From contig JBAGRP010000001.1 in the NCBI GenBank assembly GCA_036924855.1, positions 1,860,001-1,924,000 on the forward strand: a stretch of 64,000 nt of DNA, written 5' to 3'. The notes under the pieces are model-generated. The model was given only the letters and a program-made list of their open reading frames with translations. It did not search any database and was not told where the DNA came from. Below are positions 1-9,084 of the stretch, piece after piece. A program made the translations under genes and the position numbers. The DNA is from Nitrobacteraceae bacterium AZCC 2146. Its GTDB lineage: Bacteria > Pseudomonadota > Alphaproteobacteria > Rhizobiales > Xanthobacteraceae. Positions within the stretch are counted from its first letter, which is position 1, and each line of letters begins with the position of its first letter.

Positions 1-119
1 CGAAGACCGACGACGAAATCCGCGAGCTGATGAGCGGCAACCTCTGCCGCTGTGCCGCCTATCCCAACATTGTTGCAGCGATCAAGCAGGCAATGACCGT
101 GATGGGGGGTAAGTCATGA
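1..119 (+). CDS. paoA: Aldehyde oxidoreductase [2Fe-2S] subunit, C-terminal end (PaoA-like), partial
   Basis: Only the last 38 residues are in the window. They contain [13 protein letters not shown], the CxC end of the second [2Fe-2S] cluster motif of the small subunit of xanthine-oxidase-family molybdenum hydroxylases. The wording matches the C-terminus of E. coli PaoA (YagT). In that family this subunit passes electrons between the molybdenum cofactor and FAD. The stop codon overlaps the start of the FAD subunit (ATGA, 116-119), so the genes are translationally coupled. The N-terminus, where PaoA normally carries its Tat signal, lies outside the window. Confidence 0.88.
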   Translation, partial: KTDDEIRELMSGNLCRCAAYPNIVAAIKQAMTVMGGKS

Positions 120-1132
120 TCAATTTCCAGTATTCGCGCGCAAACGACGTTGCCGACGCGGTGCGGCAGATCGGCGCCGACCCGGCCGCCAAATTTATCG
201 CGGGCGGCACCAACCTGCTCGACCTGATGAAAGAGGATGTCGAGCGCCCGACCCGGCTGATCGACATCACACGCCTGCCGCTCAAGACCGTTGAGGAAAC
301 AGCCGGCGGCGGTGTGCGCATCGGCGCGCTCGTGCCGAACAGCGACCTCTCCTACCACCCGCTGATCGAGCAGCGCTATCCGGTCGTTTCCAGCGCAATC
401 CGGGCCGGTGCCTCGCAACAATTGCGCAACATGGCCTCGACCGGTGGAAATCTGCTGCAACGGACGCGCTGTGCTTACTTCTATGACACGGTGACGCCGT
501 GCAACAAGCGTGTACCCGGCAGCGGCTGCTCCGCCATCAATGGCATCAACCGGGGGCATGCGATCCTCGGCACGAGCGAGGCCTGCATCGCCACGCACCC
601 ATCCGACATGTGCGTGGCGCTGGCGGCCCTGGAGGCGACGGTTCATGTTGCGGGGCCCACCGGTGAACGCGCGATTGCCATTGCGGACTTCCACCGGCTC
701 CCCGGCGACACACCGCAGCGCGACACTAATCTGGACCGCGATGAAATCATCACCGCGATCGAACTGCCCGCGCAAGGCTTCATCAAGAACTACACTTACC
801 TCAAAATCCGCGACCGCCTCTCCTACGCCTTCGCGCTGGTGTCGGTCGCGGTCGGACTTGAGATGGATGGCCGCACCATTCGCCAAGCGAGGTTCGCACT
901 CGGCGGCGTCGCGCACAAGCCGTGGCGAGATTCCGCAGCCGAAGCGGCCTTGAATGGTCAGGCTGCAAGCCCCGAGACTTTCAGGCGCGCCGCGGATGTG
1001 CTGCTGCGTGACGCCAAGGGCTTTGCCCACAACACCTTCAAGATCGAACTGGCGCGCCGCGCTGCAGTGCGCGCGCTGACGCAAGCCGCGAATGGCACGC
1101 CGCAGTCGCAATCCAGCAAGAAGATCGTGTGA
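116..1132 (+). CDS. paoB: Aldehyde oxidoreductase FAD-binding subunit (PaoB-like)
   Basis: 338 residues, the medium subunit of a molybdenum hydroxylase. The FAD-binding motif AGGTNL is at residues 29-34 and [13 protein letters not shown] near 107-119. Four cysteines at about 119, 129, 138 and 157 match the extra [4Fe-4S] cluster insertion known from E. coli PaoB and absent from ordinary xanthine dehydrogenase FAD subunits. It starts inside the stop of the upstream [2Fe-2S] gene. PaoABC enzymes oxidise aromatic aldehydes in the periplasm; the substrate here is inferred from family only. Confidence 0.88.
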   Translation: MINFQYSRANDVADAVRQIGADPAAKFIAGGTNLLDLMKEDVERPTRLIDITRLPLKTVEETAGGGVRIGALVPNSDLSYHPLIEQRYPVVSSAIRAGASQQLRNMASTGGNLLQRTRCAYFYDTVTPCNKRVPGSGCSAINGINRGHAILGTSEACIATHPSDMCVALAALEATVHVAGPTGERAIAIADFHRLPGDTPQRDTNLDRDEIITAIELPAQGFIKNYTYLKIRDRLSYAFALVSVAVGLEMDGRTIRQARFALGGVAHKPWRDSAAEAALNGQAASPETFRRAADVLLRDAKGFAHNTFKIELARRAAVRALTQAANGTPQSQSSKKIV

Positions 1133-1139
1133 GGGCGCG

Positions 1140-1294
1140 ATGGCCCAATTCAGAGTTCTCCCGACCCTCCGCGTGCAGGCGACATCAGCCGCCGCAGCGT
1201 CCTGCAGGGCGCTGTTGCGCTTGGAGCGCTCGGACACGGCCGAGGCGCAGACGCCGCGCCGCTTGCCGCCATCGCAGCCGAACAAAAGAGCCAA
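1140..1294 (+). pseudogene. Apparent frameshifted Tat signal segment of the Mo subunit
   Basis: Read in the same frame as the downstream Mo subunit, this stretch encodes a twin-arginine motif SRRSVLQG, a short apolar run (AVALGALG) and an Ala-rich end (AAPLAAIAAEQ), then runs without a stop into the GTG at 1295. The only ATG nearby (1140) is in another frame, one base out. Restoring one G after ATGG gives M-G-P-I-Q-S-S and joins start, Tat motif and enzyme. This is either a real one-base deletion or a sequencing error. Confidence 0.5.
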
Positions 1295-3511
1295 GTGAGC
1301 AAGCCAATGACGCCTTACATCGGTACCGCGACCTCCCGCATCGATGGACATGCCAAGGTGACCGGCGGGGCGAAATACGCCGCCGAATTCAACGTGCCAG
1401 GCCTCGTCCACGCTTTCGTCGTCGAATCGACCATCGCCAAAGGACGCATCGCGCGTATCGATGCGAGCGAGGCGCTGCGCGTCGAGGGCGTAATCGATGT
1501 GCTGACGCACGAAAAACGTCCGCGCATGGCCGATACTGATCACGCCTACAAAGACGATGTGGCGCCAGAGGGCACGCCGTTCCGGCCGCTTTATGACGGC
1601 AGGATCATATTCAGCGGACAACCGGTTGCGCTTGTGCTCGCGGAGGAGTGGGAGATCGCGCGCTTCGCCGCCTCGCTGGTGCGCGTGGAATACGAACAGG
1701 AAGCGCACGTCACGGACCTGTATCGTCAGCGTGAAGCGGCCTTCGCATTGCCGGAGCCGGCGAAACCGCGGGGCAATGCAGCAAAGGCCTTTGCCGCGGC
1801 CGATGTGCGCCACCAAGGCGAGTATTACGTCCCGATCGAGCATCACAATCCCATGGAACCGTTTGCTTCGACAGTGACGTGGGACGGCGGCGGCAAGCTG
1901 ACGGTCTATGACAAGACCCAGGGCGTGCAGAACGTGCAGCGCTATGTGTGCAGCATATTCGACATGAAGCCGGACGATGTGCGCGTCATGTCGCCCTTTG
2001 TTGGCGGGGCATTCGGCTCAGGGCTGCGTCCGCAATATCAAGTGGTCCTGGCCGTGCTGGCGGCACGCGCGCTGGAGCGCTCAGTCCGTCTCGTTTTGAC
2101 GCGTCAGCAGATGTATTCGCTTGGCTACCGGCCCGCCATGATCCAACGGATCGAGCTGGGCGCGACTGCTGGTGGAATGCTCGATACGATCACGCACGAA
2201 GCGATCACGGTGACGTCGCAATACGAAGACTTCTATCGGAATGAGACCACGTGGTCCGGCTTGCTCTACAAATCCGCCAACGCGAAGTACACGCACAAGC
2301 TCGCGCGGCTCGATCTTCCGACATCGTGCGACATGCGCGGTCCCAGCGCTACGACTGGTGTCTATGCGCTCGAATCCGCGATGGACGAACTCGCGGTTGC
2401 ACTCAAGATCGACCCGCTGGAACTGCGTCTGCAGTGTTACTCGGATCGCGACCAGAACAACGGCGACTTGCCGTTCAGCAGCAAGAATTTGCGCGAATGC
2501 TACCGCCAAGGCGCGGAAATGTTTGGTTGGGATAAGCGCAACCACGAGCCCCGCTCGATGCGCGACGGCAGCGAGCTGGTCGGCTGGGGCATGGCGACGG
2601 GCGTCTGGGAAGCGTTGCAGGTGCCGATCACCGTCCGGATCGTGCTGACCGCGAACGGTCACGCTGAGGTGGCATGCGCGACGTCGGATATCGGCACGGG
2701 CACCTACACCATCATGGCGCAGGTCGCGGCCGACGCGCTCGGACTGCCGCTCGACAACATCAGCATCAAGCTTGGCGACTCGACATTGCCGCAATCGCCA
2801 GTGGAAGGTGGATCATGGATCGCCGCCTCAGTGTCGAACGGGATCGTGACGACATGCAACGCAATCCGCGAGGAATTGCTGCGTCTGGCGAAGAGAGTGC
2901 CGGGTTCGCCGCTCGCGAATGCAACACGCGACGAGGTCGCGCTTGCGGACGGCAGGCTTGTGAGCCGGCAAGATGCTTCGCGCGCGATATCGATCGCAGA
3001 TGTGATGCGGCACGGCGCAGTCGACCGAATCGAACAGGAAAAATCCACCAACTTTGCCAATGACGGCAAGCATGCGCACAACACGCATTCGGCGCTCTTC
3101 GCCGAAGTGAAGGTGGACGAACAGCTCGGCGTCATCCGCGTCACCCGCATCGTCAGCGCGGTCGCAGCCGGGCGTATCCTGAACACCAAGACCGCGCACA
3201 GCCAGGTCATGGGCGGCGTGGTGTGGGGTATCGGAGTGGCGCTGCACGAGGAGACGCTGATCGATCACAAGTTCGGCCGCATCATGAACGCCAACATCGC
3301 CGAATACCATGTCCCGGTAAATGCCGACGTCCACGACATCAAGGTGATCTTCGTCGAGGAGCAGGATAACATCGTCAATCCGCTCGGCATCAAGGGTTTG
3401 GGTGAGATTGGTCTCGTCGGCGTCGCCGCGGCGATCGCCAATGCGATCTACCACGCGACCGGAAAACGCGTGCGCGATCTGCCAATTACACTAGACAAGT
3501 TGCAGCGCTGA
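1295..3511 (+). CDS. paoC: Aldehyde oxidoreductase molybdopterin-binding subunit (PaoC-like)
   Basis: 738 residues from a GTG start. The N-terminal part (IDGHAKVTGGAKYAAEF, about 12-28) is the aldehyde oxidase/xanthine dehydrogenase a/b hammerhead. The molybdopterin-binding part includes GGAFGSGL. Near the C-terminus, GIKGLGEIGL carries the catalytic Glu of the family. This is the substrate-binding subunit, third gene of the operon. The 163 bp upstream holds an in-frame Tat-like signal (SRRSVLQG) that has no ATG, GTG or TTG of its own, so the true protein may once have begun near 1140 (see findings). Without it the protein would be exported only by hitch-hiking with PaoA. Confidence 0.9.
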   Translation: MSKPMTPYIGTATSRIDGHAKVTGGAKYAAEFNVPGLVHAFVVESTIAKGRIARIDASEALRVEGVIDVLTHEKRPRMADTDHAYKDDVAPEGTPFRPLYDGRIIFSGQPVALVLAEEWEIARFAASLVRVEYEQEAHVTDLYRQREAAFALPEPAKPRGNAAKAFAAADVRHQGEYYVPIEHHNPMEPFASTVTWDGGGKLTVYDKTQGVQNVQRYVCSIFDMKPDDVRVMSPFVGGAFGSGLRPQYQVVLAVLAARALERSVRLVLTRQQMYSLGYRPAMIQRIELGATAGGMLDTITHEAITVTSQYEDFYRNETTWSGLLYKSANAKYTHKLARLDLPTSCDMRGPSATTGVYALESAMDELAVALKIDPLELRLQCYSDRDQNNGDLPFSSKNLRECYRQGAEMFGWDKRNHEPRSMRDGSELVGWGMATGVWEALQVPITVRIVLTANGHAEVACATSDIGTGTYTIMAQVAADALGLPLDNISIKLGDSTLPQSPVEGGSWIAASVSNGIVTTCNAIREELLRLAKRVPGSPLANATRDEVALADGRLVSRQDASRAISIADVMRHGAVDRIEQEKSTNFANDGKHAHNTHSALFAEVKVDEQLGVIRVTRIVSAVAAGRILNTKTAHSQVMGGVVWGIGVALHEETLIDHKFGRIMNANIAEYHVPVNADVHDIKVIFVEEQDNIVNPLGIKGLGEIGLVGVAAAIANAIYHATGKRVRDLPITLDKLQR

Positions 3512-4162
3512 TTCCTGCGGAGCTCGTCCGACTACTTTCCCACCGAATACATGCCCAGCGCCGCCTCACCGCGCCGGCGTGGCCAGAAGAACCACATGTT
3601 CAAGGTCGGATAGATGGACACCCGGGCCTCGCGTTGCGCGATCTGCAAGCTTCACGCGCCGCCCTCTCGGTACCAAGAAGTCAATCCCCAGCAAAGGAAA
3701 GGCGGCTATCCTGCTCCCCATCGGGTGACATTTCGAACTGGCGCAAATCGTGACTTCTCTAATTGGCGGCGACATCCTACGAGTTCGCTGCGCCCCGGTC
3801 GTCACATAACGTGGACTTCAGCGCCTCGTCATCATTGATCACGCCGACGTCATTGATCCGGACGATTGCCGAGCAGCTTTGGGAGATAAGACGCTATGCG
3901 CGCCCTCTCAATCCTTAGTTGCTGCGCTGAAATCGCGTGCCGTCATCTTTGTGTTAACCGACGGCGATCGGCGGTGATTGCGCAAGAACGGAAGCGAAAG
4001 AGCGGTAGAGGTTGGTGCAGTGAACTGATCGCAGGCATCACGGCGACAACGTCGTCCCCGGGACTGATAACACTGGCAAAAATTGGAACGGTGTTCAGCC
4101 TGATTGTCGGAATGATTGTCAGAATGAAATCGGAAAATCCGTGCTAAGCCATTGAAATTGCT
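3512..4162. other. Gene-poor stretch between the pao operon and tRNA-Gly
   Basis: About 650 bp. Short open frames exist on both strands (for example 3614-3838 and 3896-4147 on +), but none has a recognisable domain, a convincing ribosome-binding site or the neighbours' codon usage. Composition is lower in GC than the flanks near 4080-4160. It adjoins the 3' end of a tRNA gene, a common integration position, but no integrase or direct repeat of the tRNA end was seen. Confidence 0.5.
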
Positions 4163-4236
4163 TGGAGCGGGTGGAGGGAATCGAACCCTCGTATTCAGCT
4201 TGGAAGGCTGCTGCTCTACCATTGAGCTACACCCGC
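4163..4236 (-). tRNA. tRNA-Gly (anticodon TCC)
   Basis: Read on the minus strand, the acceptor stem GCGGGTG pairs with CACCCGC. The D-arm is TAGCTCAATGGTAGAGCA, the anticodon loop reads CTTCCAA (TCC), and the T-loop is GGTTCGATTCC. The discriminator is T and the CCA tail is encoded at 4165-4163. All four arms fold without mismatches of note. Confidence 0.97.
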
Positions 4237-4419
4237 GCTGGCGATCAGGTATCACGTCGCGGGATGGGCCTCAACCTCATCCGGCGCGACATCCCCTGCC
4301 CGATGGCGGACGTCCCACCGGAATATTCCGGAACGCATTCGCCGATTAGAAAATCGGCACTAAAATCAATATTCTCCTGCTATTTCAATTAGATACGCGC
4401 ACCGCTTGGATTATCGCCC

Positions 4420-5202
4420 TCACCAGGCCGGCAGCACTGCGCCCTTGAATTTGGTCGTGATAAAATCGCGGATTTCCGGAGACTGGTAGCTCTCCACGAG
4501 GATCTTGACCCAGGGCTTGTCCTTGTCGGCGGAGCGCACCGCGATGACATTGGCATAGGGCCCCTTGGGATCCTCGCGCAGGATCGCGTCCTTGACCGGA
4601 TCGAGGCCGGCTTGCGTGGCGTAATTGGTGTTGACCGCGGCGGCATCGACATCGTCGAGGGTGCGCGGGGTCTGGGCGGCGTCGATCTCGACGATCTTCA
4701 GCTTCTTGGTGTTCTCGGTGATATCCGCGATGCTCGGCTTGAAGCCGACACCGTCCTTCAGCTTCAGCACGCCCTTGTCGCGCAGCAACAGCAGCACGCG
4801 GCCGCCATTGGTGGGATCGTTGGGGATCGACAGCGAGGCGCCCGCGGGAATCGCATCCCAGGACTTGTATTTCTTCGAATAGACGCCCATCGGGAAATTC
4901 ACGGTGCTGCCGACGGACTCGATCTTGAACTTGCGGTCGGCGACCTGGTTGTCGAGATAAGGCTGGTGCTGGAACGAATTGGCCTGCAGATCGCCGGCTT
5001 CCAGCGCCGCGTTGGGCACCACATAGTCGGAGAATTCGACTATCTGGATGTCGAGGCCCTTCTTCGCGGCGATCGGCTTCACGGCCTCCATGACCTGCGC
5101 ATGCGGCCCCGGGGTGACGCCGACCTTGATGGTCTCGGCGTGGGCAGTGCCGGCGAGAGCGAGCACCGCGAAGGCGGATAGAGCGAGATGACGTAGCGAC
5201 AT
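4420..5202 (-). CDS. metQ: D-methionine ABC transporter substrate-binding protein MetQ
   Basis: 260 residues, NlpA/MetQ family. The signal peptide (about 1-22, ending TAHA-E) has no lipobox cysteine, so the mature protein should be soluble in the periplasm, unlike the E. coli lipoprotein. The mature part opens with TIKVGVTPGPHAQVME, and QHQPYLDNQ lies near residue 88, both typical of the family. It is the last gene of metN-metI-metQ, 49 bp after metI, which fits methionine import. Confidence 0.92.
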   Translation of the reverse strand: MSLRHLALSAFAVLALAGTAHAETIKVGVTPGPHAQVMEAVKPIAAKKGLDIQIVEFSDYVVPNAALEAGDLQANSFQHQPYLDNQVADRKFKIESVGSTVNFPMGVYSKKYKSWDAIPAGASLSIPNDPTNGGRVLLLLRDKGVLKLKDGVGFKPSIADITENTKKLKIVEIDAAQTPRTLDDVDAAAVNTNYATQAGLDPVKDAILREDPKGPYANVIAVRSADKDKPWVKILVESYQSPEIRDFITTKFKGAVLPAW

Positions 5203-5251
5203 GATCGATTCCTGAAATGAGTGAGTCTGGTTTGTTGCGAGCGGAGGCCGC

Positions 5252-5917
5252 TCACGAATGGCGGTTGCGTTTGTCGAGACGGCGCGAGATGACGTCGCCG
5301 ATGGTCTGCACGCCCTGCACCAGCACGATCAGCACGATGACGACGGTGGCCATCACCTCCGGCATGAAGCGCTGGTAGCCGTAGCGGATGCCGAGATCGC
5401 CGAGCCCGCCGCCGCCGACCGCGCCGACCATGGCTGAATAGCCGATCAGGCTGACGGTCGCGAGCGTCAAGGCCAGCGTCACCGCCGGCAACGCTTCGGG
5501 CAGCAGCACCTTCTGCACGATCTGCAAGGGGCTGGCGCCAAAGGCGCGTGCGGCTTCCACCAGACCCTGATCGACTTCGCGGATCGCGCCTTCGATGACC
5601 CTGGCGATGAACGGGATCGCCGCGATGGTCAAAGGCACCACGGCGGCGCGGGTGCCGATCGAAGTGCCCGCGATCAGGCGCGTCAGCGGCACGATGGCGA
5701 CGACGAGGATGATGAACGGCGTCGAGCGCGTGGCATTGACGACGAGGCCAAGCAGACGATTCGCGGTCGGCGCCGGAAACAATTCATTGGCGCGGCTGGT
5801 GGCCAGGAAAATTCCGAGCGGCAGGCCGAACAGCGTTCCGAACACGCCGGCCAGCGCCACCATGGTGAGGGTATCGAGTGTCGACCAGGCGATCAACTGC
5901 AAGAGTTCAGGCGTCAT
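5252..5917 (-). CDS. metI: D-methionine ABC transporter permease MetI
   Basis: 221 residues, five or six predicted membrane segments. The cytoplasmic EAA loop ([20 protein letters not shown]) is the contact site for the ATPase MetN. Length and sequence are normal for MetI. The start overlaps the last 11 bases of metN, so the two are translationally coupled. Confidence 0.93.
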   Translation of the reverse strand: MTPELLQLIAWSTLDTLTMVALAGVFGTLFGLPLGIFLATSRANELFPAPTANRLLGLVVNATRSTPFIILVVAIVPLTRLIAGTSIGTRAAVVPLTIAAIPFIARVIEGAIREVDQGLVEAARAFGASPLQIVQKVLLPEALPAVTLALTLATVSLIGYSAMVGAVGGGGLGDLGIRYGYQRFMPEVMATVVIVLIVLVQGVQTIGDVISRRLDKRNRHS

Positions 5918-7013
5918 AGCCGAGATGCTCCACGGTGTTGCGGCTCGCGGTCAATTCGCCGATCAGTTTGCCGAGCAGATCCGGATCGGCTGCGACCGAG
6001 ACGATCAGCGTGCCAAACGGATGCCCGGCGACGGTCTCGACCTGGCCGTGCAGGATATTGAAATCGACGCCGTAGCCGCGCGTCAGCCGCGACAGCACCG
6101 GTTGATCGGCATCGGCGCCGGTGAAGGCGATGCGCAGCACTGCGCTGCGCCCGGGCTGATAGTCAGGCTTCAGCTTGTCGCGCAGCCAGTCCGGCACATT
6201 GCCGCCGGTGACCGAACCGACGAACTTCTTCGTGGTCTCGTGGCGCGGGTTGGCGAAGATCTCGTAGGTGGTGCCCTGCTCGACGATGCGGCCGCCTTCC
6301 ATCACGGCGACGCGATCGGCGAGCTTTTTCACCACCGACATTTCGTGTGTGATGAACAGGATAGTCAGATTGAGTTCGGCATTGATCTGCTTCAGCAGCG
6401 TCAGGATCTGGCTGGTGGTTTCCGGATCGAGCGCCGAAGTGGCTTCATCGGACAGCAGCACTTTTGGCTTGGTGGCGAGCGCACGCGCGATGCCGACGCG
6501 CTGCTTCTGGCCGCCGGACAATTCAGCCGGGTAGCGATCGCGCTTGTCGGAGAGTCCCACCATCGCCAGCAGCGGCTCGACGATCCCCGGAATGTCCTTG
6601 CGGGCGGTGCCGGCGATTTCCAGAGGCAGCGCGATGTTGTCGAAGGCGGTGCGCGACGACAGCAGATTGAAATGCTGGAAGATCATGCCGATCGAACGGC
6701 GCGCCTGCCGCAGGGCGCGCTCATCGAGCGCGCCGATGTCGAGGCCATCGACGTGGACATGGCCTGTGGTCGGCTGCTCCAGCCCGTTGATCAGCCGGAT
6801 AAGAGTCGACTTGCCTGCGCCGCTCTTGCCGATCACGCCGACGATGGCGCCTTCGGGGACCTTGAGGTCAATGTTATCGACTGCGACAACCTCAGCGGAT
6901 TCGCTGCGCGACGGGAAAATCTTGCTGACGCCATCGAAGGAAATGATGGCACGCCCCTGCGGATCGATGGATGGCACGGGCGCTCCGGTCGGCTTGGGCA
7001 CGGGAGCGTTCAT
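5907..7013 (-). CDS. metN: D-methionine ABC transporter ATP-binding protein MetN
   Basis: 368 residues from the ATG at 7013 (MNAPVPKP). An open frame extends upstream to 7169, but that part is Arg/Pro-rich and not family-like. Walker [10 protein letters not shown] is at 62-70, followed by signature [12 protein letters not shown] and Walker [14 protein letters not shown]. After the ATPase core comes the C-terminal NIL domain (about 280-368), which in MetN binds methionine and inhibits transport. First gene of metNIQ. Confidence 0.94.
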   Translation of the reverse strand: MNAPVPKPTGAPVPSIDPQGRAIISFDGVSKIFPSRSESAEVVAVDNIDLKVPEGAIVGVIGKSGAGKSTLIRLINGLEQPTTGHVHVDGLDIGALDERALRQARRSIGMIFQHFNLLSSRTAFDNIALPLEIAGTARKDIPGIVEPLLAMVGLSDKRDRYPAELSGGQKQRVGIARALATKPKVLLSDEATSALDPETTSQILTLLKQINAELNLTILFITHEMSVVKKLADRVAVMEGGRIVEQGTTYEIFANPRHETTKKFVGSVTGGNVPDWLRDKLKPDYQPGRSAVLRIAFTGADADQPVLSRLTRGYGVDFNILHGQVETVAGHPFGTLIVSVAADPDLLGKLIGELTASRNTVEHLGYDA

Positions 7014-7047
7014 AGGATGATATTTCTGCGCAGATGTGAAGAACGGG

Positions 7048-7069
7048 GCCGGCCTGCGTCGAGGCCGGC
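7048..7069 (-). promoter_or_regulatory. Perfect hairpin in the metN leader
   Basis: An 8-bp perfect inverted repeat (GCCGGCCT / AGGCCGGC) with a 6-base loop lies 35 bp upstream of the metN start. No T-run follows. The leader does not show the parts of a SAM-I or SAM-II riboswitch that I could recognise, so its role is unknown; attenuation or mRNA stability are possible. Confidence 0.35.
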
Positions 7070-7191
7070 GCCGCGAGGGGCAACCTACTGATTTTGCCGG
7101 ACATTTCAACCGCACTGCACAAAAGAAGAAATTCATGCGCTGGCGGCGCCCTGGAGGGGACAAGAGCACCGAAAGAGGCGGTATTGCAGCG

Positions 7192-8064
7192 TTAATCGCC
7201 TCCCGCCGGGCTCGTTACCATCTCCGCCTTCGAGGCGATCAGCGCACGAACGCGGTCGGCATCGGAACTCGTCGCGGGGTTGTAGACGGTCATGCTGAGG
7301 TCGGGGCGACCATCGACGGCGAAGGCCGAGTATTCCATCGCGATCGGACCCAGCACGGGATGCCGGAGATTCTTCACCCCCTCGCCGTGCGCATGCACGT
7401 CGTTGTCGCGCCACAGCGCTTCGAATTCCGGGCTGAGCTTGCAGAGCTCGTCCACGAGCTGGCTGACTTCGGACACGGCGCCGGCACGCGCCGCATCGGC
7501 CCGGAATGCGCCGACCACGAAACGGGTCACGCTTTCCCAATCCTGCTGCGCGGCGCGGACCCGCGGATTGCCGAACATGAGGCGCAAGATATTACGCTGC
7601 TCCGGCGGCAGCGCGCCGTAGTCAGTCAACACCACCGCCGCCGCGCGATTCCATGCGACGACGTCCCAGGTGGCTGTCCTGATCAAAGCGGGGCTGACCT
7701 CGAACGCATCGAGCAGGCGCTGCAGACGCGGCGTGACGCCTTCGGCGGGCTTGTAACGAACCTCGGGTGGGTGCCCCAGCGCCAGCATGAACATGTGCTG
7801 GCGTTCGGGCTCGGTCAGCATCAAACCGGCGGCGATCCGGTTCAACACATCCGCCGAGGGCGCGCCGCCCCGTCCCTGTTCGAGCCACGTGTACCAGGTG
7901 GGGCTGATGTTGGAGCGCTGGGCGACCTCCTCCCGGCGCAGCCCCGGCGTCCGTCGGCGCCCCGCCGGAAAACCGAAAGCGGCCGGATCAAGCCGGCTGC
8001 GGCGATCCTTCAAATAATTTCCCAGCAGATTGTGGTCGGTCGGCATGGCGATCCTGTTGGTCAT
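7192..8064 (-). CDS. Xre-family regulator with MmyB-like ligand-binding domain
   Basis: 290 residues. The N-terminal helix-turn-helix (about 14-85) has [29 protein letters not shown], the hallmark of the MmyB/Xre family. The C-terminal domain (about 115-280) contains WNRAAAVVL and [12 protein letters not shown], matching the MmyB-like ligand-binding domain. It is divergent from a nucleotide-sugar-type epimerase gene across 79 bp. In this family such a neighbour is usually the regulated target; the ligand is unknown. Confidence 0.87.
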   Translation of the reverse strand: MTNRIAMPTDHNLLGNYLKDRRSRLDPAAFGFPAGRRRTPGLRREEVAQRSNISPTWYTWLEQGRGGAPSADVLNRIAAGLMLTEPERQHMFMLALGHPPEVRYKPAEGVTPRLQRLLDAFEVSPALIRTATWDVVAWNRAAAVVLTDYGALPPEQRNILRLMFGNPRVRAAQQDWESVTRFVVGAFRADAARAGAVSEVSQLVDELCKLSPEFEALWRDNDVHAHGEGVKNLRHPVLGPIAMEYSAFAVDGRPDLSMTVYNPATSSDADRVRALIASKAEMVTSPAGGD

Positions 8065-8074
8065 TATACCATGA

Positions 8075-8090
8075 TAAAGTCACTACTTTA
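8075..8090. promoter_or_regulatory. Candidate operator between Xre regulator and SDR gene
   Basis: A 16-bp palindrome TAAAGTCACTACTTTA (6-bp arms, 4-base centre) lies in the 79-bp gap between the divergent regulator and the SDR gene. Its AT-rich sequence stands out from the surroundings. The position suits autoregulation plus control of the SDR gene; binding is inferred only. Confidence 0.4.
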
Positions 8091-8143
8091 ATAGGATGAA
8101 AGCATAGCCGATATCGGTGTCCAGACAACACTGGAGACTTCCC

Positions 8144-9028
8144 ATGCGCGTATTCGTCACCGGCGCCACCGGCTTCATCGGTTCAGCCATCGTCCCGGAA
8201 CTCATCAATGCCGGCCACCAGGTCATCGGCCTGACGCGGTCGGATGCAGGAGCCCAATCCCTCATCAGCGCCGGCGCCGAACCGCATCACGGGACTCTTG
8301 AACACCCCGACAGCCTGCGCAGCGGCGCAGAAAAAGCAGACGGCGTGATCCACTGCGCCTTCGACCACGACTTCTCGAATTTCGTGGCGAATTGCGAGAA
8401 GGATCGGCGCGTCATCGAGGCCATGGGCGCCGCGCTCGCCGGATCGGACCGCCCGCTGGTCATCACATCCGGCACCGGAATCGGGAGCACCGTGCCGGGC
8501 CAACTTGCAACCGAAGACGTCTTCAATGCCGATCATCCGCATCCGCGGAAGGCCTCGGAACTGGCAGGAATTGCGGTGGCAGCAACTGGTGTCAACGTGT
8601 CGGTGGTTCGCCTTCCCCAGGTCCACAACACGCTCAGGCAAGGCTTCGTCAGCCCGTTGGTCGACATCGCGCGCGCCAAAGGCGCGTCCGCCTATGTAGG
8701 CGACGGCGTCAACCGCTGGCCCGCGGGACACGTCATCGATGTCGCCCGTCTGTATCGGCTGGCACTGGAGAAGCGCGAAGCCGGCGCAAGGTATAACGCC
8801 GTCGCTGAAGAAGGCATCCCGGCGCGGGATATTGCCGAGGTCATCGGCCGAGGCCTGAAGGTACCGGTGGTCGCCATGTCTCCCGACGAGGCGGCCGGTC
8901 ATTTCGGGTGGCTCGCACCGTTCATCGCTCTGGACATGCCGGCTTCAAGTGCGCAAACGCAGAGGAAGCTCGGATGGCATCCGACCGGACCCGGCCTGAT
9001 CGCTGATCTCGAACAGATGCGCTACTGA
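8144..9028 (+). CDS. NAD-dependent epimerase/dehydratase family (atypical/extended SDR) protein
   Basis: 294 residues from the ATG at 8144, chosen because CTGGAG lies 8 bp upstream and MRVFVTGATGFIG begins the Rossmann fold directly. The GxxGxxG nucleotide-binding motif is at 7-13. The overall pattern (TRSDAGAQSL, VIHCAFDHDF, GVNRWPAGHVIDVARLYRLALE, LGWHPTGPGL) is that of NmrA/WcaG-like oxidoreductases often induced by MmyB regulators. The classical YxxxK is not obvious. Substrate unknown. Confidence 0.85.
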   Translation: MRVFVTGATGFIGSAIVPELINAGHQVIGLTRSDAGAQSLISAGAEPHHGTLEHPDSLRSGAEKADGVIHCAFDHDFSNFVANCEKDRRVIEAMGAALAGSDRPLVITSGTGIGSTVPGQLATEDVFNADHPHPRKASELAGIAVAATGVNVSVVRLPQVHNTLRQGFVSPLVDIARAKGASAYVGDGVNRWPAGHVIDVARLYRLALEKREAGARYNAVAEEGIPARDIAEVIGRGLKVPVVAMSPDEAAGHFGWLAPFIALDMPASSAQTQRKLGWHPTGPGLIADLEQMRY

Positions 9029-9046
9029 CGCACGGTTGGCACGCGT

Positions 9047-9078
9047 GCTGTCGTCCCCGTTGTCGCAGGGACGACAGC
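9047..9078. terminator. Bidirectional hairpin between convergent genes
   Basis: Perfect 11-bp arms (GCTGTCGTCCC / GGGACGACAGC) with a 10-base loop sit between the convergent SDR gene and sulfonate-binding protein gene. There is no T-run on either side, so it may act as an mRNA end-stabiliser or a weak terminator. Confidence 0.6.
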
Positions 9079-9084
9079 CGCGCA

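Noticed and set aside
59..1846. Long minus-strand open frame opposite the aldehyde oxidoreductase genes
   Set aside because: It is antisense to two clearly recognisable genes and shows the Arg/Asp/Gly-rich composition typical of GC-rich shadow frames.
3512..4162. Possible integrated element next to tRNA-Gly
   Set aside because: No integrase, no transposase fragments and no repeat of the tRNA 3' end were seen.
7014..7191. SAM-II riboswitch upstream of metN
   Set aside because: The leader has a simple hairpin but not the conserved sequence blocks of the SAM-II pseudoknot.
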